The notes under the pieces were generated by a model. The model was given only the letters and a program-made list of their open reading frames with translations, had not been told where the DNA came from and ran no database searches. A stretch of DNA of 64,000 nucleotides from Pseudomonas viridiflava (GTDB lineage Bacteria; Pseudomonadota; Gammaproteobacteria; Pseudomonadales; Pseudomonadaceae). Where the stretch lies: assembly GCF_900582625.1 (NCBI RefSeq), contig NZ_UTIQ01000241.1, positions 558,001-622,000 on the forward strand, read 5' to 3'. Positions within the stretch are counted from its first letter, which is position 1; each line of letters opens with the position of its first letter. A program made the translations under genes and the position numbers. Shown here one piece after another: positions 40,725 through 50,720 of this stretch.

Positions 40725-41828
40725 ATGCCTGTGTTACGCCCGTTTCCGTTCCGAAAACTACTGCTGATCACCGTATTGTTTGCCGTTGCCCTTTGCGTGC
40801 TGGTGTACAGCATCACCTGGCACCCGGCCGACCGCGAACCCGCTGCGCTGAGTTGCGAGGCGAACACCGCCACCTTGCAGCCCGGTCAGGCGCTCAAGGT
40901 GGTGACTTGGAACGTGCAATACCTGGCCGGCAAGCGCTACGTGTTCTGGTACGACCTGGCCGACGGCAGCGGCCCCGACACCCGCCCCACCGCCGCGGAC
41001 CTGGCCTACAGCCTGGACGAAGTGGTGCGCATCCTGCGTGATGAACAGGCCGATGTCGTGCTGCTGCAAGAGCTGCACGAGAACACCAAGGCCACCGATT
41101 ACCAAGACCAGATGGCCCTGCTGCATGAGCGGCTGGCTGACCTTTATCCGTGCAGCAGCCAAGCGTTCTACTGGAAAGCCTCGTTTGTGCCGCACCCGAA
41201 AATTCGCGGCAGCGTGGGCATGAAACTCGGCACCCTGAGCCGTTACCGCATCAGCCAGGCCGAGCGTTTGCAGCTGCCAACGCCGCCGGCTGATTTGCTC
41301 ACGCGCCAGTTCAATCTCAAGCGCGCCATGCTGGTCAGCTACTTGCCGATCCGCGACGGTGGCCAAATGGCGGTAATCAACACCCACCTGGATGCCTTCG
41401 CCCAGGGCGACGACACCATGCAACGGCAAGTGGCGATGATCGACGAGCAGCTGCACGCCTTGAACGTCGCCAATACGCCGTGGTTGATCGGTGGGGATTT
41501 CAACCTGTTGCCGCCAGGCCAGTACGAACGGTTGTCCGAGCGTCAGCGCAGTTGGTATGCGCCGCAAAGCGAGCTGGAGGTGTTGGCAGGCAAGTACCCG
41601 ATGATTCCGAGCCTTGAAGAAACCGGCGGCGCGAATCAAGCCGCGTGGTACACCCATTTCCCCAACGACCCGCAGGCCACCGGCCCCGACCGCACCCTCG
41701 ACTACCTCTTCCACAGCCCGATGCTGGCGCGGGTAGCGGCGAATGTGCGGCAGGTGGATACCTTGCGTATCTCCGATCACCTGCCGCTGGTGGCGCGGTT
41801 TTTGTTGCCGGAAAAGGCGCAGCCGTAA
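40725..41828 (+). CDS. Membrane-anchored endonuclease/exonuclease/phosphatase-family protein
   Basis: 367 residues. The N-terminus has a single hydrophobic helix (LLLITVLFAVALCVLVYSI), probably an uncleaved anchor facing the periplasm. The EEP catalytic series is visible: VVTWNVQYL (N), LLQELHEN (E), INTHLDAFA (H, D), IGGDFNLLP (D, N) and ISDHLPLV (D, H). Members cleave DNA, RNA, phospholipids or phosphoinositides; here probably an extracytoplasmic phosphodiesterase. It is followed by a perfect REP doublet. Confidence 0.88.
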   Translation: MPVLRPFPFRKLLLITVLFAVALCVLVYSITWHPADREPAALSCEANTATLQPGQALKVVTWNVQYLAGKRYVFWYDLADGSGPDTRPTAADLAYSLDEVVRILRDEQADVVLLQELHENTKATDYQDQMALLHERLADLYPCSSQAFYWKASFVPHPKIRGSVGMKLGTLSRYRISQAERLQLPTPPADLLTRQFNLKRAMLVSYLPIRDGGQMAVINTHLDAFAQGDDTMQRQVAMIDEQLHALNVANTPWLIGGDFNLLPPGQYERLSERQRSWYAPQSELEVLAGKYPMIPSLEETGGANQAAWYTHFPNDPQATGPDRTLDYLFHSPMLARVAANVRQVDTLRISDHLPLVARFLLPEKAQP

Positions 41829-41838
41829 TGCAAAAGCA

Positions 41839-41945
41839 TCGCGGCTGAAGCCGCTCCCACAGGTTTCGGGGTGATCCTGTGGGAGCGGCTTCAGCCGCGA
41901 TTTCCTGCAAGCGCTGCAATCCAAGCCGCTTCCACAGTAGCCGCG
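41839..41945. repeat. Perfect REP doublet plus a third partial copy
   Basis: The arm 41839-41863 (starting TCGCGGCTGAAGCCGCTCCC) is exactly complementary over 25 bases to 41876-41900, with a 12-base loop. A degenerate third copy (CCAAGCCGCTTCCACAGTAG) lies at 41921-41940. It separates two convergent genes and could stop both transcripts. Confidence 0.88.
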
Positions 41946-41955
41946 CTCGCTTTGT

Positions 41956-43848
41956 TTAAATCCTGAAACTACGTACCAACTGGCTTAGCTGCGCCGCCTG
42001 CTGTTCCAGCTCTTTGCACGCCTGCAAGGTGGTGCGCAGGTTTTCGACGCCGTCCTGGTTGAGGGTGTTGATTTCGGTGATGTCCATGTTGATGGTTTCA
42101 ACCACGGCGGTTTGTTCTTCGGTGGCGGTGGCGACCGACTGGTTCATACCGTCGATTTCGTCGATGCGGCTGGTCACGCTGCCCAACCGCTCACCCGCCA
42201 GATTGGCGACCTGCACGGTTTTGTCGCTCTGTTTCTGACTTTCTTCCATGGTGCTGACGGCGCTGCGGGCGCCGGTTTGCAATTCGTCGATCATCTGCTG
42301 AACCTGCTGCGCCGACTCTTGTGTGCGGTGGGCCAGGTTACGCACTTCATCAGCCACCACGGCAAAACCGCGCCCCGCTTCACCGGCACGCGCGGCCTCG
42401 ATGGCGGCGTTCAAGGCCAAGAGGTTGGTCTGCTGGGAAATGCCGGTGATCACTTCGAGAATCTGGCCGATGTTGGCCGTCTTGGCGTTCAACGTTTCGA
42501 TGGTGCCGCACGACTCGCTGATTTTTTGCGACAGCTCGCGCATGGAGCTAATCGACTGGCCCAGCACCTGCTGCCCTTCGGCCGACAAGGCGCTGGCGTC
42601 GGCCGAGCTTTCCGAAGCAACAGCCGCGTTGCGCGCAATTTCATGGGCAGCAGCGCCCAACTCGTTGATGGCCGCCGCCACGCTGGTGGTGCGCGAGGCC
42701 TGCTGGTCGGAGTTCTGCAACGAGGCATTGGAGGCGACCAGCACGCGGGACACCACTTCGTTTACGTGATGCGTGGCAGAAGAAACCTCTTTGATCGACT
42801 GGTGAATACGCTCAACGAAGCGGTTGAACGAGGTGCCCATCTGGCCGAACTCGTCCTGGCGCAACACCACCAGACGCCGGGTCAGGTCGCCCTCGCCTTC
42901 GGCAATGTCCTGCATGGCCTTGCCCATGACAAACAACGGCTGCATCAGCACGCGGATCAGGAGGCTGAGCAAGGTGATGATGGCGATTACGGCAATCACG
43001 GTGGCCAAGGTGGCGGTTACGCGAAATTCCTTGAGCATCGAGAAGGCGAAGGACTGCTCCAGTGCCAAGCCCAGCTGCCAGTTCGCCGAGGCGACGCCTT
43101 GCATCGGGGTGAACTGCACCAGCATGTCTTCGCCATTGACTGTCACATCGCTGAGCCCGCTTTTGGCCACCAGACCGCTGCCCGGAAAGGCTTCGCCGAG
43201 GGTTTTGAGGATCAGGTCTTTGTTCGGGTGAATGAGGATTTTGCCGTCGCTGCTGACGATAAACGCGTGGCCGTGGCCGTCGAAGTCCAGCGAGTTGATG
43301 GTGGCGCTGACGCTGCCCAGATCAATGTCGGCCCCGGCCACGCCGATCACTTGCCCGCCTTGTTTGACCGGCGTGGCGACAGTAATTACCAGCTTGCCCG
43401 ACGAGGCGGCGATGTAGGGTTCGGTGACCACGGTCTGCCCGGCGGCCGTGGCGGCTTTGTACCAGCCACGCGCCCGAGGGTCGTAGTCTGCGGCGCGTGA
43501 GCCGGCCGGCACCGAGAACATCAGGCCGTCGGCGCCGCCGAAGTAGCTGAGCTGAAACGCCGTGCCATACACCGGCAGGCCGACGATTTGCTTGAGCGTG
43601 TCGGGCGCTGCGCCTTGCGCGCTGATTTGCTGCGCCATGGAGTCGACCAACGCCATGTTGCCGCGCAGCCAGGTCTGGATATTGGAGGTGGTCAACGCGC
43701 CCAACTCACCCATTGAGCGCTCGGCATCGACGCGCAGGGTTTGCCGTTGTCGGTAGTCGTTGAACAGCACAAACACGGTGAAGGCAAACACCACAGTTAA
43801 ACCTGCCGCCAACAAAATCTTGTGGCGAAACTTCAGATTGAGCGCCAT
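41956..43848 (-). CDS. Methyl-accepting chemotaxis protein with dCache_1 amino-acid sensor
   Basis: 630 residues from ATG 43848 (GGAG upstream). TM1 is at about 11-29, a periplasmic dCache_1 domain at 30-275, TM2 near 283-305, then HAMP and a cytoplasmic signalling domain with the hairpin tip EAARAGEAGRGFAVVADEVR. The sensor has the amino-acid-recognition pattern: Y122-x4-R127-x-W129-Y130, Y145 and D174, at the same spacing I recall for PctA. It should therefore steer chemotaxis toward amino acids. No che genes are nearby. Confidence 0.92.
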   Translation of the reverse strand: MALNLKFRHKILLAAGLTVVFAFTVFVLFNDYRQRQTLRVDAERSMGELGALTTSNIQTWLRGNMALVDSMAQQISAQGAAPDTLKQIVGLPVYGTAFQLSYFGGADGLMFSVPAGSRAADYDPRARGWYKAATAAGQTVVTEPYIAASSGKLVITVATPVKQGGQVIGVAGADIDLGSVSATINSLDFDGHGHAFIVSSDGKILIHPNKDLILKTLGEAFPGSGLVAKSGLSDVTVNGEDMLVQFTPMQGVASANWQLGLALEQSFAFSMLKEFRVTATLATVIAVIAIITLLSLLIRVLMQPLFVMGKAMQDIAEGEGDLTRRLVVLRQDEFGQMGTSFNRFVERIHQSIKEVSSATHHVNEVVSRVLVASNASLQNSDQQASRTTSVAAAINELGAAAHEIARNAAVASESSADASALSAEGQQVLGQSISSMRELSQKISESCGTIETLNAKTANIGQILEVITGISQQTNLLALNAAIEAARAGEAGRGFAVVADEVRNLAHRTQESAQQVQQMIDELQTGARSAVSTMEESQKQSDKTVQVANLAGERLGSVTSRIDEIDGMNQSVATATEEQTAVVETINMDITEINTLNQDGVENLRTTLQACKELEQQAAQLSQLVRSFRI

Positions 43849-43925
43849 ACCATCATTCTCCAGGGTGTTCGGCGAAACGGTTGAAGGGCAGCTATCGGCT
43901 GCCCTTGGCATTGCATGAGTGCCAC

Positions 43926-46460
43926 TTAGCGGCGAGGTTTGGCGCGGGCGGTAGGCTCGGCGATAAGAGGGTCGTCGGGCCAGTAATGTTTGGGATAACG
44001 GCCCTTCAATTCTTTCTTCACCTCGGCGTAGGTGCTGCGCCAGAAGTTGGCCAGGTCTTGCGTGACTTGCACCGGTTTGCGCCCTGGTGAGAGTAGATGC
44101 AGTTTCACCACCTGGCGGCCGCCGGCAATGCGCGGCGTGTCGGCCAAGCCGAACAGTTCCTGCATGCGCACGGCAAGTACGGGCGGCTCGTCGTTGTAGT
44201 CGATGCCGATCCGCGAGCCGGACGGCACTGCAATGGCTTTGGGCGCCAATTCTTCAAGACGCTGCGGCAGCGGCCAGGGCAGCAGCGTTTGCAGCATGTT
44301 GTGCAGGTCCAGCGCGGCGAAGTGGCTCAAGCGCGTGACCTTACCGAGATAAGGTTGCAGCCAGGTTTCCAGGCTCGCCAGCAAGGCCACGTCGCTGACG
44401 TCGGGCCATTCGCTGTTGGCGTTCTGGGCCAGGTCGAGGCGACGCAACAAGGCGATGCGCGCTTGCCACTGGCGCAGCTCGGGCGTCCAGGGCAACAGCT
44501 CCAGGCCTTTGCGGCGGACCAGGCCGAGCAAGGCGCGGCTGCGGGTGGCTTCGTCGAGGTCGGTCAGCGGCTCGCGGTTGAGCACCAGCTCGCCGACGCG
44601 CCATTGCCGTTCGGCTTTCAGCGCGCCCTGGCGCTCGTCCCATTCCAGCTCTTCGCGCACCGTAACCTGCTCGCGCAAGACGCTGTCGAACAGCGCCGGA
44701 TCAAGTTCGGCGGCCAGGTAGATGCGCTCTTCGCGCTGGCCCTGGCGACTGCCCAATTCGGCAATCACCAGCCACGGCTGTTTCATCAATGCATCCGGCT
44801 CACCGAACTGCGCGGCGCGGCCATTGGCCAAGCGGTATTCGCCGCCGCCCGCACGGCGCTGCTGGGCGACACGGTCGGGATAGGCAAACGCCAGCAGTGC
44901 GCCCAGCCAGCGTGAATGCTCGGGGTCGCTGACCGGTTCGGTGGGTTTGCCGCGCAGGTACGAACGAAATTGTTTAGCCAGTTGCCGAGCCCGCTGCACG
45001 CCGCCCTGCCCGCCTCGCTGGCCGCGCTCTTCGCCGCTGAGCAGGGCCAGGCGGCTGTGCAAGTCCGCCCCGCCGCCGCGTTGGATGTCGCGCTCGCCGA
45101 GCAACGCGGCGATGTCGCAGGCCAAGTCGCCAAGTCCCAAGGCCTGCCCGCGCAGCAGCAAATGGGCGATGCGCGGATGGGCCGGCAGCTCGGCCATGGC
45201 CTGACCGTGGGGCGTGAGCTGACCGTTTTCCTGCAAGGCACCGAGGCGCATGAGCAGGTCCTGCGCCTGGGCATACGAAGCGCTGGGCGGGGCGTCGAGC
45301 CAGGCCAGTTCTCGCGGCGTCACGCCCCAGCGCGCCAGTTGTAGGGCGAGGCCGGCGAGGTCGGCCTGCAGAATTTCGGCGCTGCCGTAGGCGGCCATTT
45401 GTTCGTGCTGGGCCTGGGACCACAGGCGATAACACACGCCCGGTTGCAGACGACCGGCGCGGCCGGCGCGTTGGGTGGCGCTGGCGCGGGAGATGCGTTG
45501 GGTATCGAGGCGGGTCATGCCGCTACCCGGATCGAAACGCGGCACGCGGGCGAAACCGGCGTCCACCACCACGCGCACGCCATCGATGGTCAGGCTGGTT
45601 TCGGCGATGTTAGTGGCGAGCACCACTTTGCGTTTGCCCTCGGGCGCCGGCTCGATAGCGGCGCGTTGGGCGCGCAGGTCCAGATCGCCATGCAATGGAC
45701 ACAACAGAATGTCGCTGCGGCCTTGCAGCGCTTCGGCCAGTTGATCGTTAACCCGACGGATCTCGCCCTGCCCCGGCAAAAACACCAAGACGCTGCCGGG
45801 TTCGTCGGTCAGCGCTTGCAACACCGTTTGCACCGTGCGCGGTTCGATGCCTTCTTTGCCATACGGGCCGGCCGGCTGGAACGGACGGCCCCAGTGGGTT
45901 TCCACCGGGAACATGCGCCCTTCACTGCGCACCACCGGCGCGTTGTCCAACAGCGCCGACAAGCGCTCGCCTTCCAGCGTGGCCGACATCAGCAGCACTT
46001 TCAGCGGCGGGTCATCGCGCAGCAACGCCCGGCCGTTGAGGGTGAGCGCTAGGGCCAGATCGGCGTCGAGGCTGCGCTCGTGGTATTCGTCAAAGATGAC
46101 CAAGCCCACGCCTTCCAGCGCCGGGTCGTCCTGCAGACGACGGGCGAGAATACCCTCGGTCACCACTTCAATGCGGGTGGCCGCGCTCACTTTGCTTTCC
46201 AGGCGAATGCGGTAGCCGACGGTTGCGCCCACCGCTTCGCCCAATTCGCTGGCCAGCCGTTCCGCCGCCGCGCGTGCGGCGAGACGGCGCGGTTCGAGCA
46301 TGATGATCGACTGCCCGGCCAACCAGCTTTCATTGAGCAACGCCAACGGCACGCGCGTGGTTTTACCGGCACCGGGCGGCGCTTCTAACACGGCTTCGTG
46401 GCGCTCGGTTAGGGCCGCGCGCAGGGCAGGCAAAACAGCGTCGATGGGCAGCGGAGTCAT
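43926..46460 (-). CDS. hrpB: ATP-dependent helicase HrpB
   Basis: 844 residues, the normal HrpB size. Walker A is PPGAGKTTRVPLALL, motif II DEYHERSLDADLAL (a DExH box), motif VI QRAGRAGR; the HrpB-specific C-terminal extension ends with GRKPVQVTQDLANFWRSTY. ATG 46460 (MTPLPIDAVLPALR) matches the family start; ATG 46466 adds two residues. The biological role in most bacteria is unclear (RNA helicase). It is divergent from a lipoprotein gene. Confidence 0.95.
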   Translation of the reverse strand: MTPLPIDAVLPALRAALTERHEAVLEAPPGAGKTTRVPLALLNESWLAGQSIIMLEPRRLAARAAAERLASELGEAVGATVGYRIRLESKVSAATRIEVVTEGILARRLQDDPALEGVGLVIFDEYHERSLDADLALALTLNGRALLRDDPPLKVLLMSATLEGERLSALLDNAPVVRSEGRMFPVETHWGRPFQPAGPYGKEGIEPRTVQTVLQALTDEPGSVLVFLPGQGEIRRVNDQLAEALQGRSDILLCPLHGDLDLRAQRAAIEPAPEGKRKVVLATNIAETSLTIDGVRVVVDAGFARVPRFDPGSGMTRLDTQRISRASATQRAGRAGRLQPGVCYRLWSQAQHEQMAAYGSAEILQADLAGLALQLARWGVTPRELAWLDAPPSASYAQAQDLLMRLGALQENGQLTPHGQAMAELPAHPRIAHLLLRGQALGLGDLACDIAALLGERDIQRGGGADLHSRLALLSGEERGQRGGQGGVQRARQLAKQFRSYLRGKPTEPVSDPEHSRWLGALLAFAYPDRVAQQRRAGGGEYRLANGRAAQFGEPDALMKQPWLVIAELGSRQGQREERIYLAAELDPALFDSVLREQVTVREELEWDERQGALKAERQWRVGELVLNREPLTDLDEATRSRALLGLVRRKGLELLPWTPELRQWQARIALLRRLDLAQNANSEWPDVSDVALLASLETWLQPYLGKVTRLSHFAALDLHNMLQTLLPWPLPQRLEELAPKAIAVPSGSRIGIDYNDEPPVLAVRMQELFGLADTPRIAGGRQVVKLHLLSPGRKPVQVTQDLANFWRSTYAEVKKELKGRYPKHYWPDDPLIAEPTARAKPRR

Positions 46461-46673
46461 GGACATGGAAAGGTCATTGGCGGCGTTCACAGTGGGGCGG
46501 CGAGTATACCGGCGAACGGCCAGTCGCTACCTGTGGTCTTAGCTGGGCAGCGCTTGCTGCGCCGGGCGTGCCTGGCTTGTATAGTTGCCCACTTTGCTGA
46601 TTCAGCGAGCGAAGGTCGGCCGCGAAACCGCCCCGACGCCGCGCACAATTTTTACCTCAAAGGAGTGTTTGCG

Positions 46674-47093
46674 ATGCCCGTAAAGTCTCGTGTAATTGGT
46701 GGTGCATTGATCGTTGCCCTGCTCACTCAACTGAGCGCGTGCGGCAGCATTTTCTTCCCGGATCGTCGGGGCCAGATTGAAGGCAAAATCGACCCGGTGG
46801 TCGCCGGCCTCGACGCCATCGGCCTGCTGTTCTATGTGATCCCCGGCCTGATCGCGTTCGGCATCGACTTCGCCACAGGCGCCATCTACTTCCCCGAAGG
46901 CCAGAGCGCGCAAATCGATCCGCAAAAACTGCAAGACACCCTCGGCGCCGACGGCAAGGCCGACCCGGTTCGCCTCAAAGCCCTCATTCAACAGGAAACT
47001 GGTCGCACCCTGCCGCTGGATGACCCGCGCCTGATCCAGCACACCGGCAGCCTGCAACAGCTCGCCGCTTTTGGTCTGCGTCCCGCCGCATGA
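46674..47093 (+). CDS. Small uncharacterised lipoprotein
   Basis: 139 residues from ATG 46674 with AAAGGAG upstream. The lipobox is LSAC, with Cys23 as the first mature residue and Gly-Ser following, so outer-membrane sorting is likely. A second hydrophobic stretch (LDAIGLLFYVIPGLIAFGID) lies in the mature part. No domain is recognised. Its stop overlaps the cation efflux gene start as ATGA, so they are coupled, but a functional link is not evident. Confidence 0.82.
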   Translation: MPVKSRVIGGALIVALLTQLSACGSIFFPDRRGQIEGKIDPVVAGLDAIGLLFYVIPGLIAFGIDFATGAIYFPEGQSAQIDPQKLQDTLGADGKADPVRLKALIQQETGRTLPLDDPRLIQHTGSLQQLAAFGLRPAA

Positions 47094-47980
47094 AATTAAC
47101 CGCAGCGCACGAGCGCCTGCTGCGCCAAGCCACCTTTGCTTCGCTGGCGGTAGCGATCACCCTGATCGTGGCCAAAGGCGTGGCGTGGTGGTTAAGCGGC
47201 TCGGTGAGTTTGCTGGCTGGCCTGACCGACTCGCTGCTCGATGGCGCCGCCTCGCTGCTTAACTTGCTGGCGGTGCACTACTCGCTACGCCCCGCCGACG
47301 ATGACCACCGCTACGGCCACGGCAAAGCCGAAGCCTTGTCGGCAATTGCCCAGGCGTTGTTTATTGCGGTGAGTGCGGTGTTGGTGGCGGTGCAAGCCAT
47401 TGAGCATTTGCGTCATCCAGAGCCGCTCGGTTCACCCGAACTCGGCATTGCCGTGATGGTGCTGTCGCTGGCGCTGACGGTGGCGCTGCTGGCTTTCCAA
47501 TACCGCGTCATCCGCATCACCGGCTCCACGGCCATTCGCGCCGACTCCCTGCACTACCGCTCCGACTTGCTGCTTAACAGCAGCATTCTGCTGGCATTGG
47601 TGTTGGCCTGGTTTGGCTGGCAACAGTTGGACGCGCTGTTCGGGCTGGGCATCGCCGCTTACATCCTCTGGAGCGCGGTGCAGATTGCCCGTGAGTCGGT
47701 GGCGGTGTTGATGGATGAAGAACTGCCGACCGACGTCAGCGCCAACATGCTTGAGCTGGCCTGCCAAGTGCCCGGCGTGCTGGGTGCCCATGACTTGCGC
47801 ACGCGCATCTCGGGCACGCATTGGTTTGTGCAGTTGCATCTGGAATTGCCGGGGGAATTGAGCCTGACCGTGGCCCATGAACTGTGCGAGCAGGTGGAGA
47901 AAGCGATTATTGCGGCTTATCCACGGGCTGAAGTGTTGGTGCATGCCGATCCGCAGGAAGTGGTTCGGCAGCGTTCTTAA
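47090..47980 (+). CDS. Cation diffusion facilitator (FieF-like)
   Basis: 296 residues with six membrane helices and a C-terminal cytoplasmic domain. Metal-site motifs DSLLD in TM2 and HYRSD in TM5 match the DxxxD/HxxxD pairs of FieF-type zinc/iron exporters. The cytoplasmic domain contains LRTRISGTHWFVQLHLELP and a C-terminal His (LVHADP), as expected for the dimerising metal-binding domain. The start ATG overlaps the lipoprotein stop. Convergent with clpB across a palindromic repeat. Confidence 0.93.
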   Translation: MKLTAAHERLLRQATFASLAVAITLIVAKGVAWWLSGSVSLLAGLTDSLLDGAASLLNLLAVHYSLRPADDDHRYGHGKAEALSAIAQALFIAVSAVLVAVQAIEHLRHPEPLGSPELGIAVMVLSLALTVALLAFQYRVIRITGSTAIRADSLHYRSDLLLNSSILLALVLAWFGWQQLDALFGLGIAAYILWSAVQIARESVAVLMDEELPTDVSANMLELACQVPGVLGAHDLRTRISGTHWFVQLHLELPGELSLTVAHELCEQVEKAIIAAYPRAEVLVHADPQEVVRQRS

Positions 47981-48000
47981 GATGGTGGATGGATGGTGGT

Positions 48001-48072
48001 GTTGGGCTTCACCTGCGGTTCCACCCAACCTACGAAAATGCGTAGGTTGGGTTGAGCGCAGCGAAGCCCAAC
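48001..48072. repeat. GTAGGTTGGGT/GAAGCCCAAC palindromic repeat
   Basis: Outer arms GTTGGGCTTC (48001-48010) and GAAGCCCAAC (48063-48072) and inner arms ACCCAACCTAC (48023-48033) and GTAGGTTGGGT (48042-48052) are all exact complements. It fills the gap between the convergent cation exporter and clpB genes. I recall this repeat type from many gamma-proteobacteria. Confidence 0.85.
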
Positions 48073-48080
48073 ATCGACGA

Positions 48081-50645
48081 TCACGCAAACGTAATCTCGT
48101 CACCATCGACCACACCGGTCACGGTCGACCCCGGCGCAAACTTGCCGCTCAGGATCAGTTGCGCCAACGGGTTTTCGATCCAGCGTTGCACGGCCCGTTT
48201 CAGCGGCCGCGCGCCGTAGACCGGGTCGTAACCCACGGCTATCAGCTTGTCCAACGCCTCATCGCTCAAGTCCAGGTTCAACTCGCGCTCGGCCAGGCGT
48301 TTGCGCAGGCGGCCCAATTGAATCTGGGCGATGCCGGCAATCTGGTCACGGGCCAACGGCTCGAAAATCACCACTTCGTCGATACGGTTGATGAACTCCG
48401 GACGGAAGTGGTTGCTCACCGCGTCCATTACCGCCGCCCGCTGGGCTTCCTGGTCGCCGACCAATTCCTGAATCTGCGCGGAACCGAGGTTTGAGGTCAT
48501 CACGATCACGGTGTTGCGAAAATCCACAGTGCGGCCGTGGCTGTCGGTTAGGCGGCCGTCTTCCAGCACTTGCAGCAGCACGTTGAACACATCCGGGTGC
48601 GCCTTCTCCACTTCGTCGAGCAGCACCACCGAGTACGGTTTACGCCGCACGGCTTCGGTGAGGTAACCGCCCTCTTCGTAGCCGACATAACCTGGCGGCG
48701 CGCCGATCAGGCGGGCAACCGAGTGCTTCTCCATAAACTCTGACATGTCGATGCGCACCAGTGCTTCTTCGGTGTCGAACAGGAACTCGGCCAAGGCTTT
48801 GCACAGCTCGGTTTTACCCACCCCGGTCGGGCCGAGGAACAGGAACGAACCGCTCGGGCGATCCGGGTCGGACAAACCGGCACGAGAACGGCGCACGGCG
48901 CTGGCCACGGCGGTCACGGCTTCGTTCTGGCCAATCACGCGCTGGTGCAGCAGGCTTTCCATTTTCAGCAGTTTTTCCCGCTCGCCTTCGAGCATTTTCG
49001 CCACGGGAATACCGGTCCATTTCGAGACGACTTCGGCAATTTCCTCTTCGGTCACGCGGCTGCGCAGCAATTGGTTTTCGGTTTTGCCGTGCTGGTCGAC
49101 CATCTGCAGGCTGCGTTCAAGATCAGGAATGATGCTGTATTGCAGCTTGGCCATTTGCTCCAGATCGCTGCGACGGCGCGCGGTTTCCAGCTCTTGCCGG
49201 GCTTGCTCGATCTTTTGCTGAATTTGCGCGGAGCCTTGTACTTCAGCTTTCTCCGACTTCCAGATTTCTTCCAGATCGGCGTATTCGCGCTCGAACTTGG
49301 CGATGTCTTCCTGCAATTTGTCGAGGCGTTTTAGCGCCGCGTCGTCGCTCTCTTTTTTCAGCGCTTCACGCTCAACTTTCAGTTGAATCAAGCGACGTTC
49401 CAGGCGATCGAGCACCTCCGGCTTGGAGTCGATTTCCATACGGATGCGGCTGGCGGCCTCGTCCATCAGGTCGATGGCTTTGTCGGGCAACTGGCGATCG
49501 GTGATGTAGCGGTGGCTGAGTTTTACTGCGGCGATGATGGCGCCGTCGGTGATCGCCACTTTGTGGTGAACCTCGTAGCGCTCTTTCAGGCCACGCAAAA
49601 TGGCGATGGTGTCTTCCTCGCTCGGCTCATCCACCAGCACTTTCTGGAAGCGACGCTCCAGCGCCGCGTCTTTTTCAATGAACTGGCGGTACTCGTTCAA
49701 GGTGGTGGCGCCCACGCAGTGCAGCTCGCCACGGGCCAGCGACGGTTTGAGCATGTTGCCGGCGTCCATAGCGCCTTCGGCCTTGCCGGCGCCGACCATG
49801 GTGTGCAGCTCGTCAATAAACAGAATGACGCGGCCTTCCTGTTTCGACAGCTCGTTGAGCACCGCTTTCAGGCGCTCTTCAAACTCGCCACGGAACTTGG
49901 CGCCGGCAATCAGCGCGCCCATGTCCAGCGACAGCAGGCGTTTGTCTTTCAGGCCGTCGGGCACTTCGCCGTTGACGATGCGTTGCGCCAAACCCTCGGC
50001 GATGGCGGTTTTACCGACGCCGGGTTCGCCGATCAGCACGGGGTTGTTTTTTGTGCGGCGCTGCAACACTTGAATGGTGCGGCGAATTTCGTCGTCACGG
50101 CCGATCACCGGATCGAGCTTGCCTTCTTCGGCGCGCTTGGTGAGGTCGACGGTGTATTTGTCCAACGCCTGACGCGACTCTTCCACGTTCGGGTCGTTGA
50201 CCGCATCGCCGCCGCGCAGGTTGTTCACGGCGTTTTCGAGCGCTTTTTTGCTGACGCCCTGGCCGAGCAGCAGCTTGCCGAGCTTGGTGTTTTCGTCCAG
50301 CGCGGCGAGCAATACCAGTTCGCTGGAGATGAACTGGTCGCCTTTCTGCTGCGACAGGCGATCAGCCTGATTGAGCAGGCGCGCCAGGTCTTGGGAGAGG
50401 TTAACGTCGCCCGTGGGGTTCTGGATTTTGGCCAGTTGATCGAGCTCTTTGGTCAGCGCCTGACGCAGGCTGTTGACGTCAAAACCGGTCTGCATCAGCA
50501 GCGATTTGATCGAGCCGCCTTGCTGCTCAAGCAGGGCCTGCATCAGGTGCAATGGCTCGATGGCGGCGTGGTCCATGCCCACGGCCAGAGACTGGGCGTC
50601 GGATAACGCCAATTGCAATTTGCTGGTTAAACGATCGATACGCAT
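48081..50645 (-). CDS. clpB: Disaggregase chaperone ClpB
   Basis: 854 residues, full length. The N-terminal double Clp-N domain is followed by NBD1 with Walker A GEPGVGKT (206-213), the long coiled-coil middle domain (about 405-525, charged Glu/Lys/Gln-rich) and NBD2 with GPTGVGKT near 605. It works with DnaK to rescue aggregated proteins after heat stress. AAAGGAAGG precedes ATG 50645. A sigma-32-like promoter lies at 50721-50748. Confidence 0.98.
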   Translation of the reverse strand: MRIDRLTSKLQLALSDAQSLAVGMDHAAIEPLHLMQALLEQQGGSIKSLLMQTGFDVNSLRQALTKELDQLAKIQNPTGDVNLSQDLARLLNQADRLSQQKGDQFISSELVLLAALDENTKLGKLLLGQGVSKKALENAVNNLRGGDAVNDPNVEESRQALDKYTVDLTKRAEEGKLDPVIGRDDEIRRTIQVLQRRTKNNPVLIGEPGVGKTAIAEGLAQRIVNGEVPDGLKDKRLLSLDMGALIAGAKFRGEFEERLKAVLNELSKQEGRVILFIDELHTMVGAGKAEGAMDAGNMLKPSLARGELHCVGATTLNEYRQFIEKDAALERRFQKVLVDEPSEEDTIAILRGLKERYEVHHKVAITDGAIIAAVKLSHRYITDRQLPDKAIDLMDEAASRIRMEIDSKPEVLDRLERRLIQLKVEREALKKESDDAALKRLDKLQEDIAKFEREYADLEEIWKSEKAEVQGSAQIQQKIEQARQELETARRRSDLEQMAKLQYSIIPDLERSLQMVDQHGKTENQLLRSRVTEEEIAEVVSKWTGIPVAKMLEGEREKLLKMESLLHQRVIGQNEAVTAVASAVRRSRAGLSDPDRPSGSFLFLGPTGVGKTELCKALAEFLFDTEEALVRIDMSEFMEKHSVARLIGAPPGYVGYEEGGYLTEAVRRKPYSVVLLDEVEKAHPDVFNVLLQVLEDGRLTDSHGRTVDFRNTVIVMTSNLGSAQIQELVGDQEAQRAAVMDAVSNHFRPEFINRIDEVVIFEPLARDQIAGIAQIQLGRLRKRLAERELNLDLSDEALDKLIAVGYDPVYGARPLKRAVQRWIENPLAQLILSGKFAPGSTVTGVVDGDEITFA

Positions 50646-50720
50646 AGGTTTACCTTCCTTTAGAGGGCAGCCGGCGCAATGAACGCACCTGATAAAAAAT
50701 GTCTGCCGAGATGCTCAAGT

